Shown: piece after piece, positions 9,001-16,041 of the stretch
Position numbering within the stretch: position 1 is the first letter of the stretch
How the letters are laid out: every line of letters begins with the position of its first letter
Origin: Microbulbifer mangrovi
GTDB taxonomy: Bacteria; Pseudomonadota; Gammaproteobacteria; Pseudomonadales; Cellvibrionaceae
Direction: 5' to 3'
Length of the DNA: 32,158 nucleotides
Assembly (NCBI RefSeq): GCF_002009015.1
Contig: NZ_LZDE01000306.1
Location: 1 to 32,158 of the forward strand
Position numbers and translations under genes: made by a program
The notes under the pieces: model-generated
Database searches by the model: none
The model's input: only the letters and a program-made list of their open reading frames with translations
Told to the model about the DNA's origin: nothing

Positions 9001-11687
9001 CGGACATTCGCGGTCGTACGCTGCGCAAACTGTCAGGATCTGTGGTGATGGTGCCGGGCCAGGAATTGCCCGGTGAGGAGCGCATGCGCCTGATGTCTGC
9101 CGCACGGGCAATCTTAAACTCTTCCGCGGGAACCGTTGCGCAACAGCTACAGGGTGGCATTACGCTACAGTCCCAGCAACAACCGCTACCGCCTTTTGTT
9201 CCAGTTCCCCATAGCGATAGCGCGGAGCTACCGACACCGGTGTTGAACCGCCCCGATGACCTGCTGTTTGACAATGGTATTGGTGGTTTCTCCGCCGATG
9301 GTCGGGAGTATGTGCTGCATCTGGATCCGGGGCAGCGTCCGCCGGCCCCCTGGGTGAATGTCATTGCCAATCCGACTTTCGGTTGCCTGGTATCCGAGGG
9401 CGGGTCCTGTTGCACATGGAGTGGCAACAGTGGCGAACACCGCCTGACCGCCTGGAATAACGATCCCGTGCGCGACCCGAGCGGAGAGGTGCTCTATCTG
9501 CGTGACGAGGAAACCGCGGAGGTCTGGACGCCGACCCCCGCACCGCGACCCGCAGATGCCGCCTATCAGGTGCGTCACGGTGCCGGATACAGTGAATTTC
9601 GTCATAACAGCCATGGCCTTGAACAGGCTCTCCGGTTTTACACCGACCGCGATGCACCGGTGAAAATCGCTCGCCTGACACTGACCAACTACCGGCCCAA
9701 CCCGCGGCGCCTGACTGCCACATATTACGTTGAGTGGATTCAGGGACTGGTCAGGGCGGCGAGTTGGCCCTATCTGGTGAGTGAGTTCGACTCTGATCAT
9801 TGTGCGTTGCTGGCTCGCAACGCCTTCGTTCCCGATGCGAATCCGGGAATCGCTTTCCTGACTGCGAGCCTGCCACCCCACGGATTGACGACAGATCGTC
9901 ACGAATTCCTTGGTAATGCGGTGAGCCTGGAGGCGCCGGAAGCGCTGTTCCGAATCGGTTTGTCGGGTCGGGTACAGTGTGGCGGCGACCCTTGCGCCGC
10001 CTATCAGGTACATATTGATCTCGCGGCTGGTGAAACCCAGCATGTTTATTTCGTAATGGGTGAGGGGGAAGACCGGGAACAGGCACTTGCACTTGCCGGG
10101 GAATTCCGCAATCCGGAACGCGCCGAAACCGCGCGCGTGGACTTTGAGGCGTTTTGGGAAGAGTACCTTGGGCGGGTACAGATTCAGGTCCCGGACAAGG
10201 CGACGGAGCTGATGGTCAACCGCTGGTTGCCCTACCAGACACTGGCGTGTCGATTGTGGGGACGCAGCGGATTCTACCAGTCCAGCGGCGCGTTTGGATT
10301 CCGCGACCAGCTGCAGGACGTACAAGCGCTGTTATGGACCCATCCCGAATGGACCCGGGAACATATTTTGCGTGCGGCGTCCCGTCAGTTCCAGGATGGC
10401 GATGTGCTGCACTGGTGGCATGAAAACCCGTTGCGTGGTGTACGCACCCGCTGTTCTGACGATTTGCTATGGCTGCCATTCGTCACCGCCCAATATATCC
10501 GTACCACTGGGGACTATGACATCCTGCACGAACCGGTGTCGTATCTGTGCGGCGCACCGCTGCAGAAAGATGAACACGAGCGCTACGCAGAATTCGATAC
10601 CAGCGATGAATCCGGATCGCTCTACGAGCATTGCTGCCGCGCGATTGAACGCGCCAGTGCCGTAGGTCCCCACGGGCTGCCGGTCATTGGCAACGGAGAC
10701 TGGAATGACGGTTTCAGCCGCATAAGTACCACTGGCCGCGGAGAATCTGTGTGGATGGGTTGGTTCCTGCTGCGGGTGTGTCGCGACATGTCTCCCTTGT
10801 GCGAGTACATCGGCGATACCGCACTGGCAGAATATTATCGCGCGCTGGGCGAAAACTTCCGCAATCAGGTGGAGGAGAGTGGTTGGGACGGTGCCTGGTA
10901 CCGACGAGCCTATTACGATGACGGCACCCCGGTGGGGTCGAGGGAAAGCGATGAGTGCAAGATAGACCTCATTGCGCAGGCCTGGTCGGTACTCTCCCAG
11001 GAGGAGCCCACTGAGCGTGCCCGCCAGGCTATGGCATCTGCCTATGAACATTTGGTACAGGAAGATGCGCGACAGGTGCTATTGCTGAAGCCGGCATTTG
11101 ATAAAACCAAGAAGGATCCGGGGTATATCAAGGGCTATCCGCCGGGCATTCGCGAAAATGGCGGCCAGTATACCCATGCTGCAACCTGGTCTGTGTGGGC
11201 TGCGGCGGGGCTTGAGCACAGCGACCGCGGACACCATCTGTTCAGCCTGATTAATCCGATTACTCACACCGATACCCCGGAGGGCGTGCAGCGCTATCGC
11301 ACCGAGCCCTATGTACTTGCCGGCGATGTATACGGAGTGCCGCCGCATGTAGGGCGGGGCGGGTGGACCTGGTATTCCGGTGCTTCTGGCTGGCTATATC
11401 GCGGCGCTATGGAGGTATTGTTGGGAGCGAAAATCCTCGACGGAGATCGTCTGGAAATAGCGCCGTGCCTGCCCAAATCCTGGGAAACATTTAAGCTGTC
11501 ACTGTCTTATAAACGCAGCCGCTACGATATCGAAGTCCTGAACTGTGGGGGTTGTCCACGGGAAGTTTCCGAGATTTCCTTAAACGGTGAGCCGGTGGAG
11601 CAGACACATCTTCCACTGAATGATGACGGACGGCACCATACAGTACGCTGGACATTCAAACCGGAAGGGAAGACCCCTGTGGAATGA
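3066..11687 (+). CDS. ndvB: Cyclic beta-1,2-glucan synthase (GT84-glycoamylase-GH94)
   Basis: This 2873-residue inner-membrane enzyme is the size of Cgs/NdvB proteins (about 2830-2870), which build cyclic beta-1,2-glucans from UDP-glucose by initiation, elongation, cyclisation and phosphorolytic length control. Order seen: soluble N-terminal part; membrane segments near 340-398; GT84 domain from about 419 with a DAD metal motif at 557-559 and SHRWIRGDWQ near 702; more membrane segments between about 760 and 920; a glycoamylase-like domain near 1290-1520 (VRSYMSHHQGM); and two GH94-type stretches, the second ending in a catalytic domain with GNGDWNDG (Asp2545, Asp2548). In other bacteria the product is a periplasmic glucan used in osmoadaptation or host contact. 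It is translationally coupled to the upstream usp gene. The frame is intact throughout. The symbol is by family analogy. Confidence 0.93.
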   Translation: MKLRRGNTDRIGRARKFFSRRASPSKPTKSHEPSASNGDSTHERAEEISLLAKRHRHLIDEREKFPLKSYLRYLERDFQAVYRRLAKRVEAGEKGTRSEEWLLDNRHVVQEALEVVRESVPPKYLKQLPKIAGEDGSTELRVWSLATVLIGEVKQPLDLESVHNLVDLYQNETILTTGELWALPAALRLSLLQNLANFAEESLSTIERKEEPESVGIASAIISLRELRTYDWRHFVESLSRVERILETDPGGAYIDMDFATRDRYRGVIEQLARGSDTAEHRIAQRVVELSDQESDDSRQRHIGYYLVDAGRPILDAAVQFKPDFRQRVQQKVLHNPAAIYFSTLAIFSFPILLALAIYLFVSGTSIGLTLLVLAIAAVPAVGIALTLVNGLITHSLDPRRLPKMDFKQGIPDEYRCAVVMPVLFADTDDIERILQCLEMNYLNNDDHKLVYVILSDFADAKTQAADSDETLLRFLRDSVESLNQRYGEENECEPFLLLHRERNWNAAEKCWMGWERKRGKLIEFNRLLKGHEDHSFTSRIGDLDRLKGIHFVITLDADSHMPPATVARLVATMAHPLNRAVIDSDGRRVIAGHGFLQPRLEIDPAGAEETVFSEVFSGDRTVDLYTHAVSDAYQDLFGEGIFAGKGIYDPKVFSQTLAGHLPENAILSHDLLEGAVGGAGLISDAVFYEQYPPNLFALLRRSHRWIRGDWQILPWLFERVTLDSGEKVANPLPVIQRWKIFDNLRRSLEAPALLALFVLAWCGQLPGSPWGWTLVLLIVSAIPIWSELLSILWQSLADPRRATLRLRGTPAILRQRAMHWLMSLAILPVQALNALDAIVRTLYRVGISRRHLLQWTSAAHVNRSFSKGLLAGRCWRELWFAPALAIGLIIWLVSSSPGSLLPAAPFLIAWLLLPQLIRRIDQPHKFETQDLEDSDRGELRLLARRTWYFFEHFMGPDDHWLPPDNYQEEPVAVLARRTSPTNIGLGILSILSAYDFGYLDLTQLLARLNNTFDRMRGLERYRGHFLNWYETRELHPLNPRYVSTVDSGNLAGSLLTLASGLEKLETTPLSGRQLVLGIADTLGVVGETLQSTNPDAIPTEVHGILAQITQLRERLEVRADEDIWWETIDDIYERDVPALHERVLALIEHDESFSAESLGRLRHWLDELHQHAVAARRYQENLEPWQRLMKTPPVACREQGTQAAQSFCTLAEILDGPITLKSLEETCVRAAKQLQVLNEDLAAVSDEQRNSGEGWSDRLRTALMIAQDNAGIYRNDLQRLADRAREWVLEMDFAFLYDRERHLFHIGYNVNDACLDANYYDLLASESRLTGFIAVAKGDVPARHWQHLERPFSRIHRRVVLMSWSATLFEYLMPRLMMETPDHSLMGRACRSAIEVHREFAGRFGVPWGIAESGFYELDSHLHYQYRAFGVPGIGFRRDLGDRLVIAPYASMMALPFCADKVMENLQQLRSHGGYGQFGLHEAIDFGRTSKPAPRRARTVRSYMSHHQGMILLAINNFLHEDVMLQRFHSDVRIGGLTPLLHERLPAAPPALKPWKRPGVIRTFHAEVVLDTWTVTPSRPYPQYNLLSNGHYSLVVAADGAGGSYWDNIALTRWQPDPTAHQWGRFCYVRDLEDDVLFSVGLAPCGGNSNQCTANFSPQGVELQRREAELFCRLHIAVSSQHDIEARRLVIKNESNRERRLLLSDFAEVVLAPERDDLRHPAFAKLFVESQYLPEEQVMIYRRRPRGSNEKPIYMAECVLVQPGVRHRLGWETDRSRFLGRGGSPVRPRAMAEGLSGFSGTTGPVLDPVIAAAQEVTVPPQSEIEVVYLTGVSKSRQELLATLRAYRSRPKARWVFDLARMQSEQELHNLHITAGAMRWMMDLLSVVLAPLGGLRAPSRVLAQSHHIQPGLWSRGISGDNPILLVHIVNEQEIDFAQPILQAHTYWCGRGVAVDLVIIDEESAGYEQQTRDRLQEMITDIRGRTLRKLSGSVVMVPGQELPGEERMRLMSAARAILNSSAGTVAQQLQGGITLQSQQQPLPPFVPVPHSDSAELPTPVLNRPDDLLFDNGIGGFSADGREYVLHLDPGQRPPAPWVNVIANPTFGCLVSEGGSCCTWSGNSGEHRLTAWNNDPVRDPSGEVLYLRDEETAEVWTPTPAPRPADAAYQVRHGAGYSEFRHNSHGLEQALRFYTDRDAPVKIARLTLTNYRPNPRRLTATYYVEWIQGLVRAASWPYLVSEFDSDHCALLARNAFVPDANPGIAFLTASLPPHGLTTDRHEFLGNAVSLEAPEALFRIGLSGRVQCGGDPCAAYQVHIDLAAGETQHVYFVMGEGEDREQALALAGEFRNPERAETARVDFEAFWEEYLGRVQIQVPDKATELMVNRWLPYQTLACRLWGRSGFYQSSGAFGFRDQLQDVQALLWTHPEWTREHILRAASRQFQDGDVLHWWHENPLRGVRTRCSDDLLWLPFVTAQYIRTTGDYDILHEPVSYLCGAPLQKDEHERYAEFDTSDESGSLYEHCCRAIERASAVGPHGLPVIGNGDWNDGFSRISTTGRGESVWMGWFLLRVCRDMSPLCEYIGDTALAEYYRALGENFRNQVEESGWDGAWYRRAYYDDGTPVGSRESDECKIDLIAQAWSVLSQEEPTERARQAMASAYEHLVQEDARQVLLLKPAFDKTKKDPGYIKGYPPGIRENGGQYTHAATWSVWAAAGLEHSDRGHHLFSLINPITHTDTPEGVQRYRTEPYVLAGDVYGVPPHVGRGGWTWYSGASGWLYRGAMEVLLGAKILDGDRLEIAPCLPKSWETFKLSLSYKRSRYDIEVLNCGGCPREVSEISLNGEPVEQTHLPLNDDGRHHTVRWTFKPEGKTPVE

Positions 11688-11711
11688 TGCGGACTATGGG
11701 GATCGAGTAGT

Positions 11712-12629
11712 TTACATTGCACTAAACAATCGTTCTGTATCCGATTTCTGGCAAAGCTCGGTTCCCTCGGTCATTACGGCGGCCGCGCCGGCGGCTACGC
11801 CAAACCTGGTCGCTTCGGATAGCGTCTCGCCCTCGCACAGTGCGGAAACTAACCCGCCGACCACCGCGTCACCGGCACCAACCTTGCTTCGTAAACGCAC
11901 GGATGGAGCGGAAATCCGCTCCATCCGGTCTGCGCTAGCGAGCATAACTCCTGCACGACCCTGGGAAAGAATCACGACTTCCGCACCACCTTGATCAATG
12001 ATTTCCCGGGCTGCGTGTTCAATAGCGGCATCATCAGGGAGCGTTCGACCAACCAGCTCTTCCATCTCGCGTACATTGGGCTTGATCAGGTAGACACCTA
12101 CCTCGAGTGCTTGGTGCAGCGCTGCTTTTTTGGTGTCCACGATTAACCGAGCACCGTCTGGTACCGCTTTCAGAAGATCGCTGAACCAATCTACTGGTGC
12201 CCCCTCTGGCAGGCTTCCACTAAAAACCACATACTGAACGGAAGGCGGGATCTCGCGAATTCTCTGTAGCCACTGCTGCCGCTCTTCGTCCTGAAGCAGG
12301 GGGCCAGGCATGCCAAACCGGAACAGATTACCGCTAGATTCCTCCCGAACAATCAGATTTTCTCGTGTAGCTCCATTAATTCCTATCGGTTGGTGTTGCA
12401 CTCCTTCTGCATCAAGGAACTGGCCCAGCCGTTGGCCATTTTCGCCGCCACAGCTCCAATAGGCACATACTTTTGATCCCAGTCGGCTGGCGACTCTGGC
12501 GACATTGATGCCTCCACCGCCGGGGTAGTCATGCACATTAGAGCAGGCGAGTTTACATTCCGGAAGAATCTGTTCGACGGAGACTGTCCTGTCTATACAG
12601 GGATTGAGGGTGACGGTCACAATGGTCAT
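11712..12629 (-). CDS. pfkB: 6-phosphofructokinase II / 1-phosphofructokinase family (PfkB)
   Basis: This 305-residue ribokinase-fold sugar kinase phosphorylates a phosphofructose with ATP in the cytosol. The N-terminal sugar-binding signature PGGGGINVARVASRLG (36-51) and the C-terminal catalytic motif VGAGDAVVGG (250-259, base Asp254) are both intact, as is the family's SGSLPEG segment (137-143). The end, GTELCQKSDTERLF, closely resembles the end of E. coli Pfk-2 (GTRLC...DDT), which favours fructose-6-phosphate kinase over FruK or LacC, though these are hard to separate by eye. It follows gap by 59 bases in the same direction, probably in one operon, and converges on the glucan synthase gene with only 24 bases between stops. 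No strong Shine-Dalgarno is visible. Confidence 0.9.
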   Translation of the reverse strand: MTIVTVTLNPCIDRTVSVEQILPECKLACSNVHDYPGGGGINVARVASRLGSKVCAYWSCGGENGQRLGQFLDAEGVQHQPIGINGATRENLIVREESSGNLFRFGMPGPLLQDEERQQWLQRIREIPPSVQYVVFSGSLPEGAPVDWFSDLLKAVPDGARLIVDTKKAALHQALEVGVYLIKPNVREMEELVGRTLPDDAAIEHAAREIIDQGGAEVVILSQGRAGVMLASADRMERISAPSVRLRSKVGAGDAVVGGLVSALCEGETLSEATRFGVAAGAAAVMTEGTELCQKSDTERLFSAM

Positions 12630-12688
12630 CGGCTGTCTTTACCGTTGGATCCGCGCTGGGAAAACTGCGCTGGCCGGTTATCTGGGAC

Positions 12689-13687
12689 CTAGAGCATTCT
12701 GGTTAGCATGTCGACGCAGCGTTGTGAGAACGCCCATTCATTGTCATACCAGGCTAATACCTTGAGGAATTTATCACCCACCATATAGGTATCTTTGGTG
12801 GTGATGATGGCGCTGTACGGCTTGCCGACAATATCGCTCGATACCAGCTCGCGGTCATCTACTGCGAGAATGTCCTTAAGCGGACCCTCGGCCCAATGCC
12901 GAAATGTATTGTTGACTTCATCTACGTTGGTTCCCTTTGTCAACGTACAGGTCAGGTCCAGCAAGGAGCCACACTTGATCGGTGCTCGCACTGCGCAACC
13001 GTGCAGTTTGCCTGACAACGACGGCATGATCAGGCCGATGGTCGTCGCTGCCCCGGTTGTTGTCGGCACCAGATTTGCCGCCGCGGCGCGGCCGCGCCGG
13101 AGCTTGCTGTTGTGTCCGTCAACCAGGTTTTGCGTAGAGGTATACGCATGGATTGTATTGATCATTCCATGGTCAATACCGAATTCGTCGATCAACACCT
13201 TGGCCACTGGCGCGAGACAATTCGTCGTACAGCTCGCCGAGGAGATGATGTTGTGGCGATGGCGGTCATAGCGGTGGTCATTGATGCCAACTACAAAATG
13301 ACCATCGATCATACTCTGGGCCGGCGCAGTGATAAGTACTTTCTTAGCGCCCGCCGTGATGTGTTTCGCCGCACCGGTTCTGGTGCGAAACATGCCAGTT
13401 GCCTCCACTACGATGTCGACACCTTTTTCTCCCCATGGGAGCTTGCTGGGGTCCCGCTCGCGGCTGACGGAAATTGTCTGACCATCAATCGACAAAACAC
13501 CGTCTTCGCCGTGCACCTTCATGCCGCGGGTGTGGTAGGTCGTATCTAGCTCCAGCAGATAGGCGAGTTCTTCGACAGTGGCCAGATCGTTTACGTGCAC
13601 AACCTCCAGCCCACCGTGGTGGGATTCAAGCGCGATGCGAAGAACTTGACGACCGATCCGGCCCAATCCATTTATGCCGATTCTCAT
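12689..13687 (-). CDS. gap: Type I glyceraldehyde-3-phosphate dehydrogenase
   Basis: This enzyme oxidises glyceraldehyde-3-phosphate to 1,3-bisphosphoglycerate with NAD in the cytosol. The 332-residue length is normal. The Rossmann motif INGLGRIGR (4-12), Asp34 at the end of beta-2 (HVNDL, typical of NAD specificity), and the catalytic SASCTTNC with Cys153 are all present. The substrate-binding stretch LVPTTTGAA and the C-terminal WYDNEW are conserved. An AAGGAAG Shine-Dalgarno lies just upstream of the ATG. It sits between the GNAT gene and pfkB, all leftward. Erythrose-4-phosphate dehydrogenase (Epd) is a possible alternative, but the pfkB pairing favours a glycolytic role. With a hydrogenase next door, it is likely an extra copy dedicated to fermentative or starvation conditions (inference). 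Confidence 0.95.
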   Translation of the reverse strand: MRIGINGLGRIGRQVLRIALESHHGGLEVVHVNDLATVEELAYLLELDTTYHTRGMKVHGEDGVLSIDGQTISVSRERDPSKLPWGEKGVDIVVEATGMFRTRTGAAKHITAGAKKVLITAPAQSMIDGHFVVGINDHRYDRHRHNIISSASCTTNCLAPVAKVLIDEFGIDHGMINTIHAYTSTQNLVDGHNSKLRRGRAAAANLVPTTTGAATTIGLIMPSLSGKLHGCAVRAPIKCGSLLDLTCTLTKGTNVDEVNNTFRHWAEGPLKDILAVDDRELVSSDIVGKPYSAIITTKDTYMVGDKFLKVLAWYDNEWAFSQRCVDMLTRML

Positions 13688-13754
13688 GGTTTGCTTCCTT
13701 ATAACCGCTTGAATTACGGCAACTGAAATGCAATGGAAGAAGTGAATTCCCTGT

Positions 13755-14303
13755 TCAGGTTGCGGTCAGATCGCGGGTATAGATCACCTGTGTACTATCG
13801 TGCGGGTCTGCGCGGCACTGCCAGCCCATATGTATCGCGACTTCGCGTAATTTGTTATTGGACGCCGAGTCCGTCGAATACAGGTGCTCAATACCGCGAG
13901 CACGTGCAGATTCAATCAGGCGGTCAAGCAGCAGGGTACCGAGACCCTGCATCTGCCAATCATCGGCAATCACTACGGCGCACTCTGCTGCCGTGCCTGT
14001 GCTATCCAGGGCGTACCGGGAGACGCCTATTTCTTTGACTTCGTCGGCATCATCAATCACCGCGAGAAACGCCTCGCGCTTGTCGTGGTCAATATCTGTC
14101 AGCGCTTCCAGCAACTTCTGGGTAGGCGCGCCAACGCCGCCGAGAAATCGTTGATGTCGGGATTCAGGCGAGAGGTTCGTGATAAAAGCCCGTTCCAACT
14201 CCAGGTCGCTGCGCTCCATGGGACGGATAGTCACCGTCTGGCCGTTGCGTAATTTTTCTGTCACGGCTCTCGATAGCGCCTTGTGGGATTGCTCACTCGA
14301 CAT
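13755..14303 (-). CDS. GNAT N-acetyltransferase, PatZ-like catalytic domain
   Basis: This is a stand-alone acetyl-CoA-dependent acetyltransferase of 182 residues. The start NGQTVTIRPMERSDL, the segment LSPESRHQRFLGG, and the acetyl-CoA pyrophosphate loop QMQGLGTLLLDRL resemble the C-terminal domain of PatZ/Pka-type protein lysine acetyltransferases, but the large acyl-CoA-synthetase-like part of PatZ is absent. I chose the ATG at 14303 because AGGAG (14318-14314) is 10 bases away; a GTG at 14309 would add two residues with only 4 bases of spacing. It is the first gene of the leftward gap-pfkB set (67-base gap) and divergent from the hydrogenase operon. PatZ-like enzymes can silence acetyl-CoA synthetase; the target here is unknown. 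Confidence 0.85.
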   Translation of the reverse strand: MSSEQSHKALSRAVTEKLRNGQTVTIRPMERSDLELERAFITNLSPESRHQRFLGGVGAPTQKLLEALTDIDHDKREAFLAVIDDADEVKEIGVSRYALDSTGTAAECAVVIADDWQMQGLGTLLLDRLIESARARGIEHLYSTDSASNNKLREVAIHMGWQCRADPHDSTQVIYTRDLTAT

Positions 14304-14437
14304 TGTCACCTGTCTCCTCTCAAGCCGGCCCGCGGGTTTCTACAATCACTGTCAATAATAGTGCTGTCTATGCGCTTCGAGCCAACCAGACAGATTCATT
14401 TACGCGCAATATTTAATTCATCCGGGGCACCCAGACG
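14304..14437. promoter_or_regulatory. Divergent promoter region between GNAT gene and hydrogenase operon
   Basis: These 134 bases must contain the promoters for both divergent transcription units. On the plus strand TTTAAT (14412-14417) is a five-of-six match to a -10 box, but the best upstream -35 (CAGACA, 14387-14392) is weak and 19 bases away. A weak dyad CACT...AGTG spans 14347-14363. I see no sigma-54 element and no canonical FNR box. Regulation cannot be assigned from sequence alone. Confidence 0.3.
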
Positions 14438-15562
14438 ATGCAAGAGTTCGTGCTGCAGGCTGAGCACCTGGAAGTGCTCATTCAGGTAGTTCGCAGTGAA
14501 GGCTTCCAGCTCATGGGGCCGGTAGTGCGGAATGGCGCCATCACCTACGACGAGATAAGCACCGCTAGTGATCTTCCGAGGGGATGGGGCGACGAGCAGG
14601 AAAAGGGATACTACCGGGTAAGCCGCAATGACTCCGGTGCCTATTTTGCCTATGCAGTGGGAGTCGGATCGTGGAAGCAGTTTTTGCAGTTACCCCGCCG
14701 CAAGGTCTGGGAGGCGCACAAAAAAGATGACGCCATGGATATCCTCGAGGTCCTGGACGAGGTTCCGGCGCGCGCTTTTCTCGGTGTACGCAGCTGTGAT
14801 CTTCATGCGATTGCCATTCAGGACCGCGTGTTCGCAGAGGGGCAATACCGCAACGAAAATTATGCCCGCCGGCGCCAAAACATTCTGCTGATCGCGGTGA
14901 ACTGCACAACACCGGCGGCAACCTGTTTCTGCACAGTCATGAATACTGGCCCCAAGGTCACCACGCCCACCGACCTGACAATGACAGAAGTGATTGATCA
15001 TAAAGAACACTACTTTGTGATCAGGAGCGAATCACAACGTGGCCGTGAAATACTGAAACAATTACCTCTATCGTCGCTAGAGGAGCGACATAGCCTTGCC
15101 GAGGAGCAAGCGCTGCAAGCTGCCGTGCAAAAGATGCAAGAGGGGCCGCGGAAATTCGATAGTGCCGGGGTAAAGGAACTGCTGTACCGCAATTACGATA
15201 GCCCGGTGTGGGATCAGGTTGCAGAACGGTGTCTGTCCTGTGCCAATTGCACCATGGCGTGTCCTACCTGCTTCTGTTCCACAGTGGAAGACACCACGGA
15301 CCTGACTGGCGAACACGCGGAGCGGTGGGAGCGCTGGGACTCGTGCTTTACCGGTGACTTCAGTTACATCAGTGGTGGCTCGGTACGCGCGTCCACCCGT
15401 TCTCGCTATCGCCAGTGGATGACACACAAGCTCGCCACCTGGCACGATCAATTTGACACCTCGGGTTGCGTGGGCTGTGGCCGCTGTATTACCTGGTGTC
15501 CGGTTGGCATTGATCTCACAGAAGAAGTGCAACGCATTCAGCAATTGGATAAAACATTATGA
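14438..15562 (+). CDS. hydB: [NiFe] hydrogenase beta subunit, two 4Fe-4S clusters (group 3b type)
   Basis: This 374-residue iron-sulfur subunit resembles the beta subunit of cytosolic sulfhydrogenases and relays electrons between the hydrogenase module and the flavin subunit. Two ferredoxin-like motifs are seen near the C-terminus: Cys265-x2-Cys268-x2-Cys271-x3-Cys275 and Cys344-x2-Cys347-x2-Cys350-x3-Cys354 followed by Pro. Extra cysteines at 120, 156, 163 and 165, in the contexts GVRSCDLHA and NCTTPAATCFC, match the family's conserved N-terminal region. No signal peptide or membrane segment is seen. It is the first gene of the operon, and its stop overlaps the next start as ATGA (15559-15562). 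The ribosome site is weak (GGGG about 11 bases upstream). Subunit naming follows the Pyrococcus-type hydBGDA enzymes. Confidence 0.9.
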   Translation: MQEFVLQAEHLEVLIQVVRSEGFQLMGPVVRNGAITYDEISTASDLPRGWGDEQEKGYYRVSRNDSGAYFAYAVGVGSWKQFLQLPRRKVWEAHKKDDAMDILEVLDEVPARAFLGVRSCDLHAIAIQDRVFAEGQYRNENYARRRQNILLIAVNCTTPAATCFCTVMNTGPKVTTPTDLTMTEVIDHKEHYFVIRSESQRGREILKQLPLSSLEERHSLAEEQALQAAVQKMQEGPRKFDSAGVKELLYRNYDSPVWDQVAERCLSCANCTMACPTCFCSTVEDTTDLTGEHAERWERWDSCFTGDFSYISGGSVRASTRSRYRQWMTHKLATWHDQFDTSGCVGCGRCITWCPVGIDLTEEVQRIQQLDKTL

Positions 15563-16041
15563 AAACGCTACCTGACCTTTTGCACGAGCATGCCTTCTTT
15601 AAAGATATGGATGAGGATCATCTCGCGTTTATCGCGCGCTGTGGTGAAAATTGCATCTTCAATGCTGGTGATCACCTGGCGCGGGAAAATGCACCGGCAA
15701 ATGACTTCTACGTGATTCGCGATGGCAGGGTTGCTGTGGAATCTTATGTGCCGAATCATGGTTCGATCTGTCTTCAGACCCTGCAAAGCGGGGATATCTT
15801 TGGTTGGTCCTGGTTGTTCCCTCCCTATCTCTGGACCTTCGACGGTCGAGCATTGGACGAGGTGCATGCAGTCCGCCTGGATGGCAAGTGCTTACGTGAA
15901 AAGTGCGATGCTGACCCGAAGCTGGGTTACGCACTGATGAAGCGTTTTGCTCGCATTGTGACGGACAGGTTACATACCACCCGTGTTCAGTTGATGGATG
16001 TCTACGACCAACAGAAGACATCGCTGGATAGCGGAAAATGA
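15559..16041 (+). CDS. Cyclic nucleotide-binding-fold protein, no DNA-binding domain
   Basis: This 160-residue Crp/Fnr-type sensor domain is a beta-roll (about 5-108) followed by a long C-helix (about 112-150) and has no helix-turn-helix, so it is not a transcription factor by itself. The phosphate-binding cassette region reads GDIFGWSWLFPPYLWTFDGRA (from 78): the Arg-Ala pair is present at 97-98, but Trp83 sits where cAMP-binding proteins have Glu, so canonical cAMP binding is doubtful. It is coupled by ATGA overlaps to hydB upstream and hydG downstream, which suggests stoichiometric production with the enzyme. A role as an allosteric or assembly subunit of the hydrogenase is inference. Three cysteines (29, 32, 71) plus 111 and 116 are scattered, without a clear cluster motif. 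Confidence 0.85.
   Translation: MKTLPDLLHEHAFFKDMDEDHLAFIARCGENCIFNAGDHLARENAPANDFYVIRDGRVAVESYVPNHGSICLQTLQSGDIFGWSWLFPPYLWTFDGRALDEVHAVRLDGKCLREKCDADPKLGYALMKRFARIVTDRLHTTRVQLMDVYDQQKTSLDSGK

Noticed and set aside
9228-10325. Long antisense open frame (365 codons) inside the glucan synthase gene
   Set aside because: The plus-strand synthase frame encodes recognisable GH94 sequence across the whole stretch; the antisense product shows no domain and is a by-product of GC-rich codon usage.
14350-14355. Perfect minus-strand -35 box (TTGACA) for the GNAT gene
   Set aside because: No -10-like hexamer is found 15-19 bases downstream; the region there is GC-rich.
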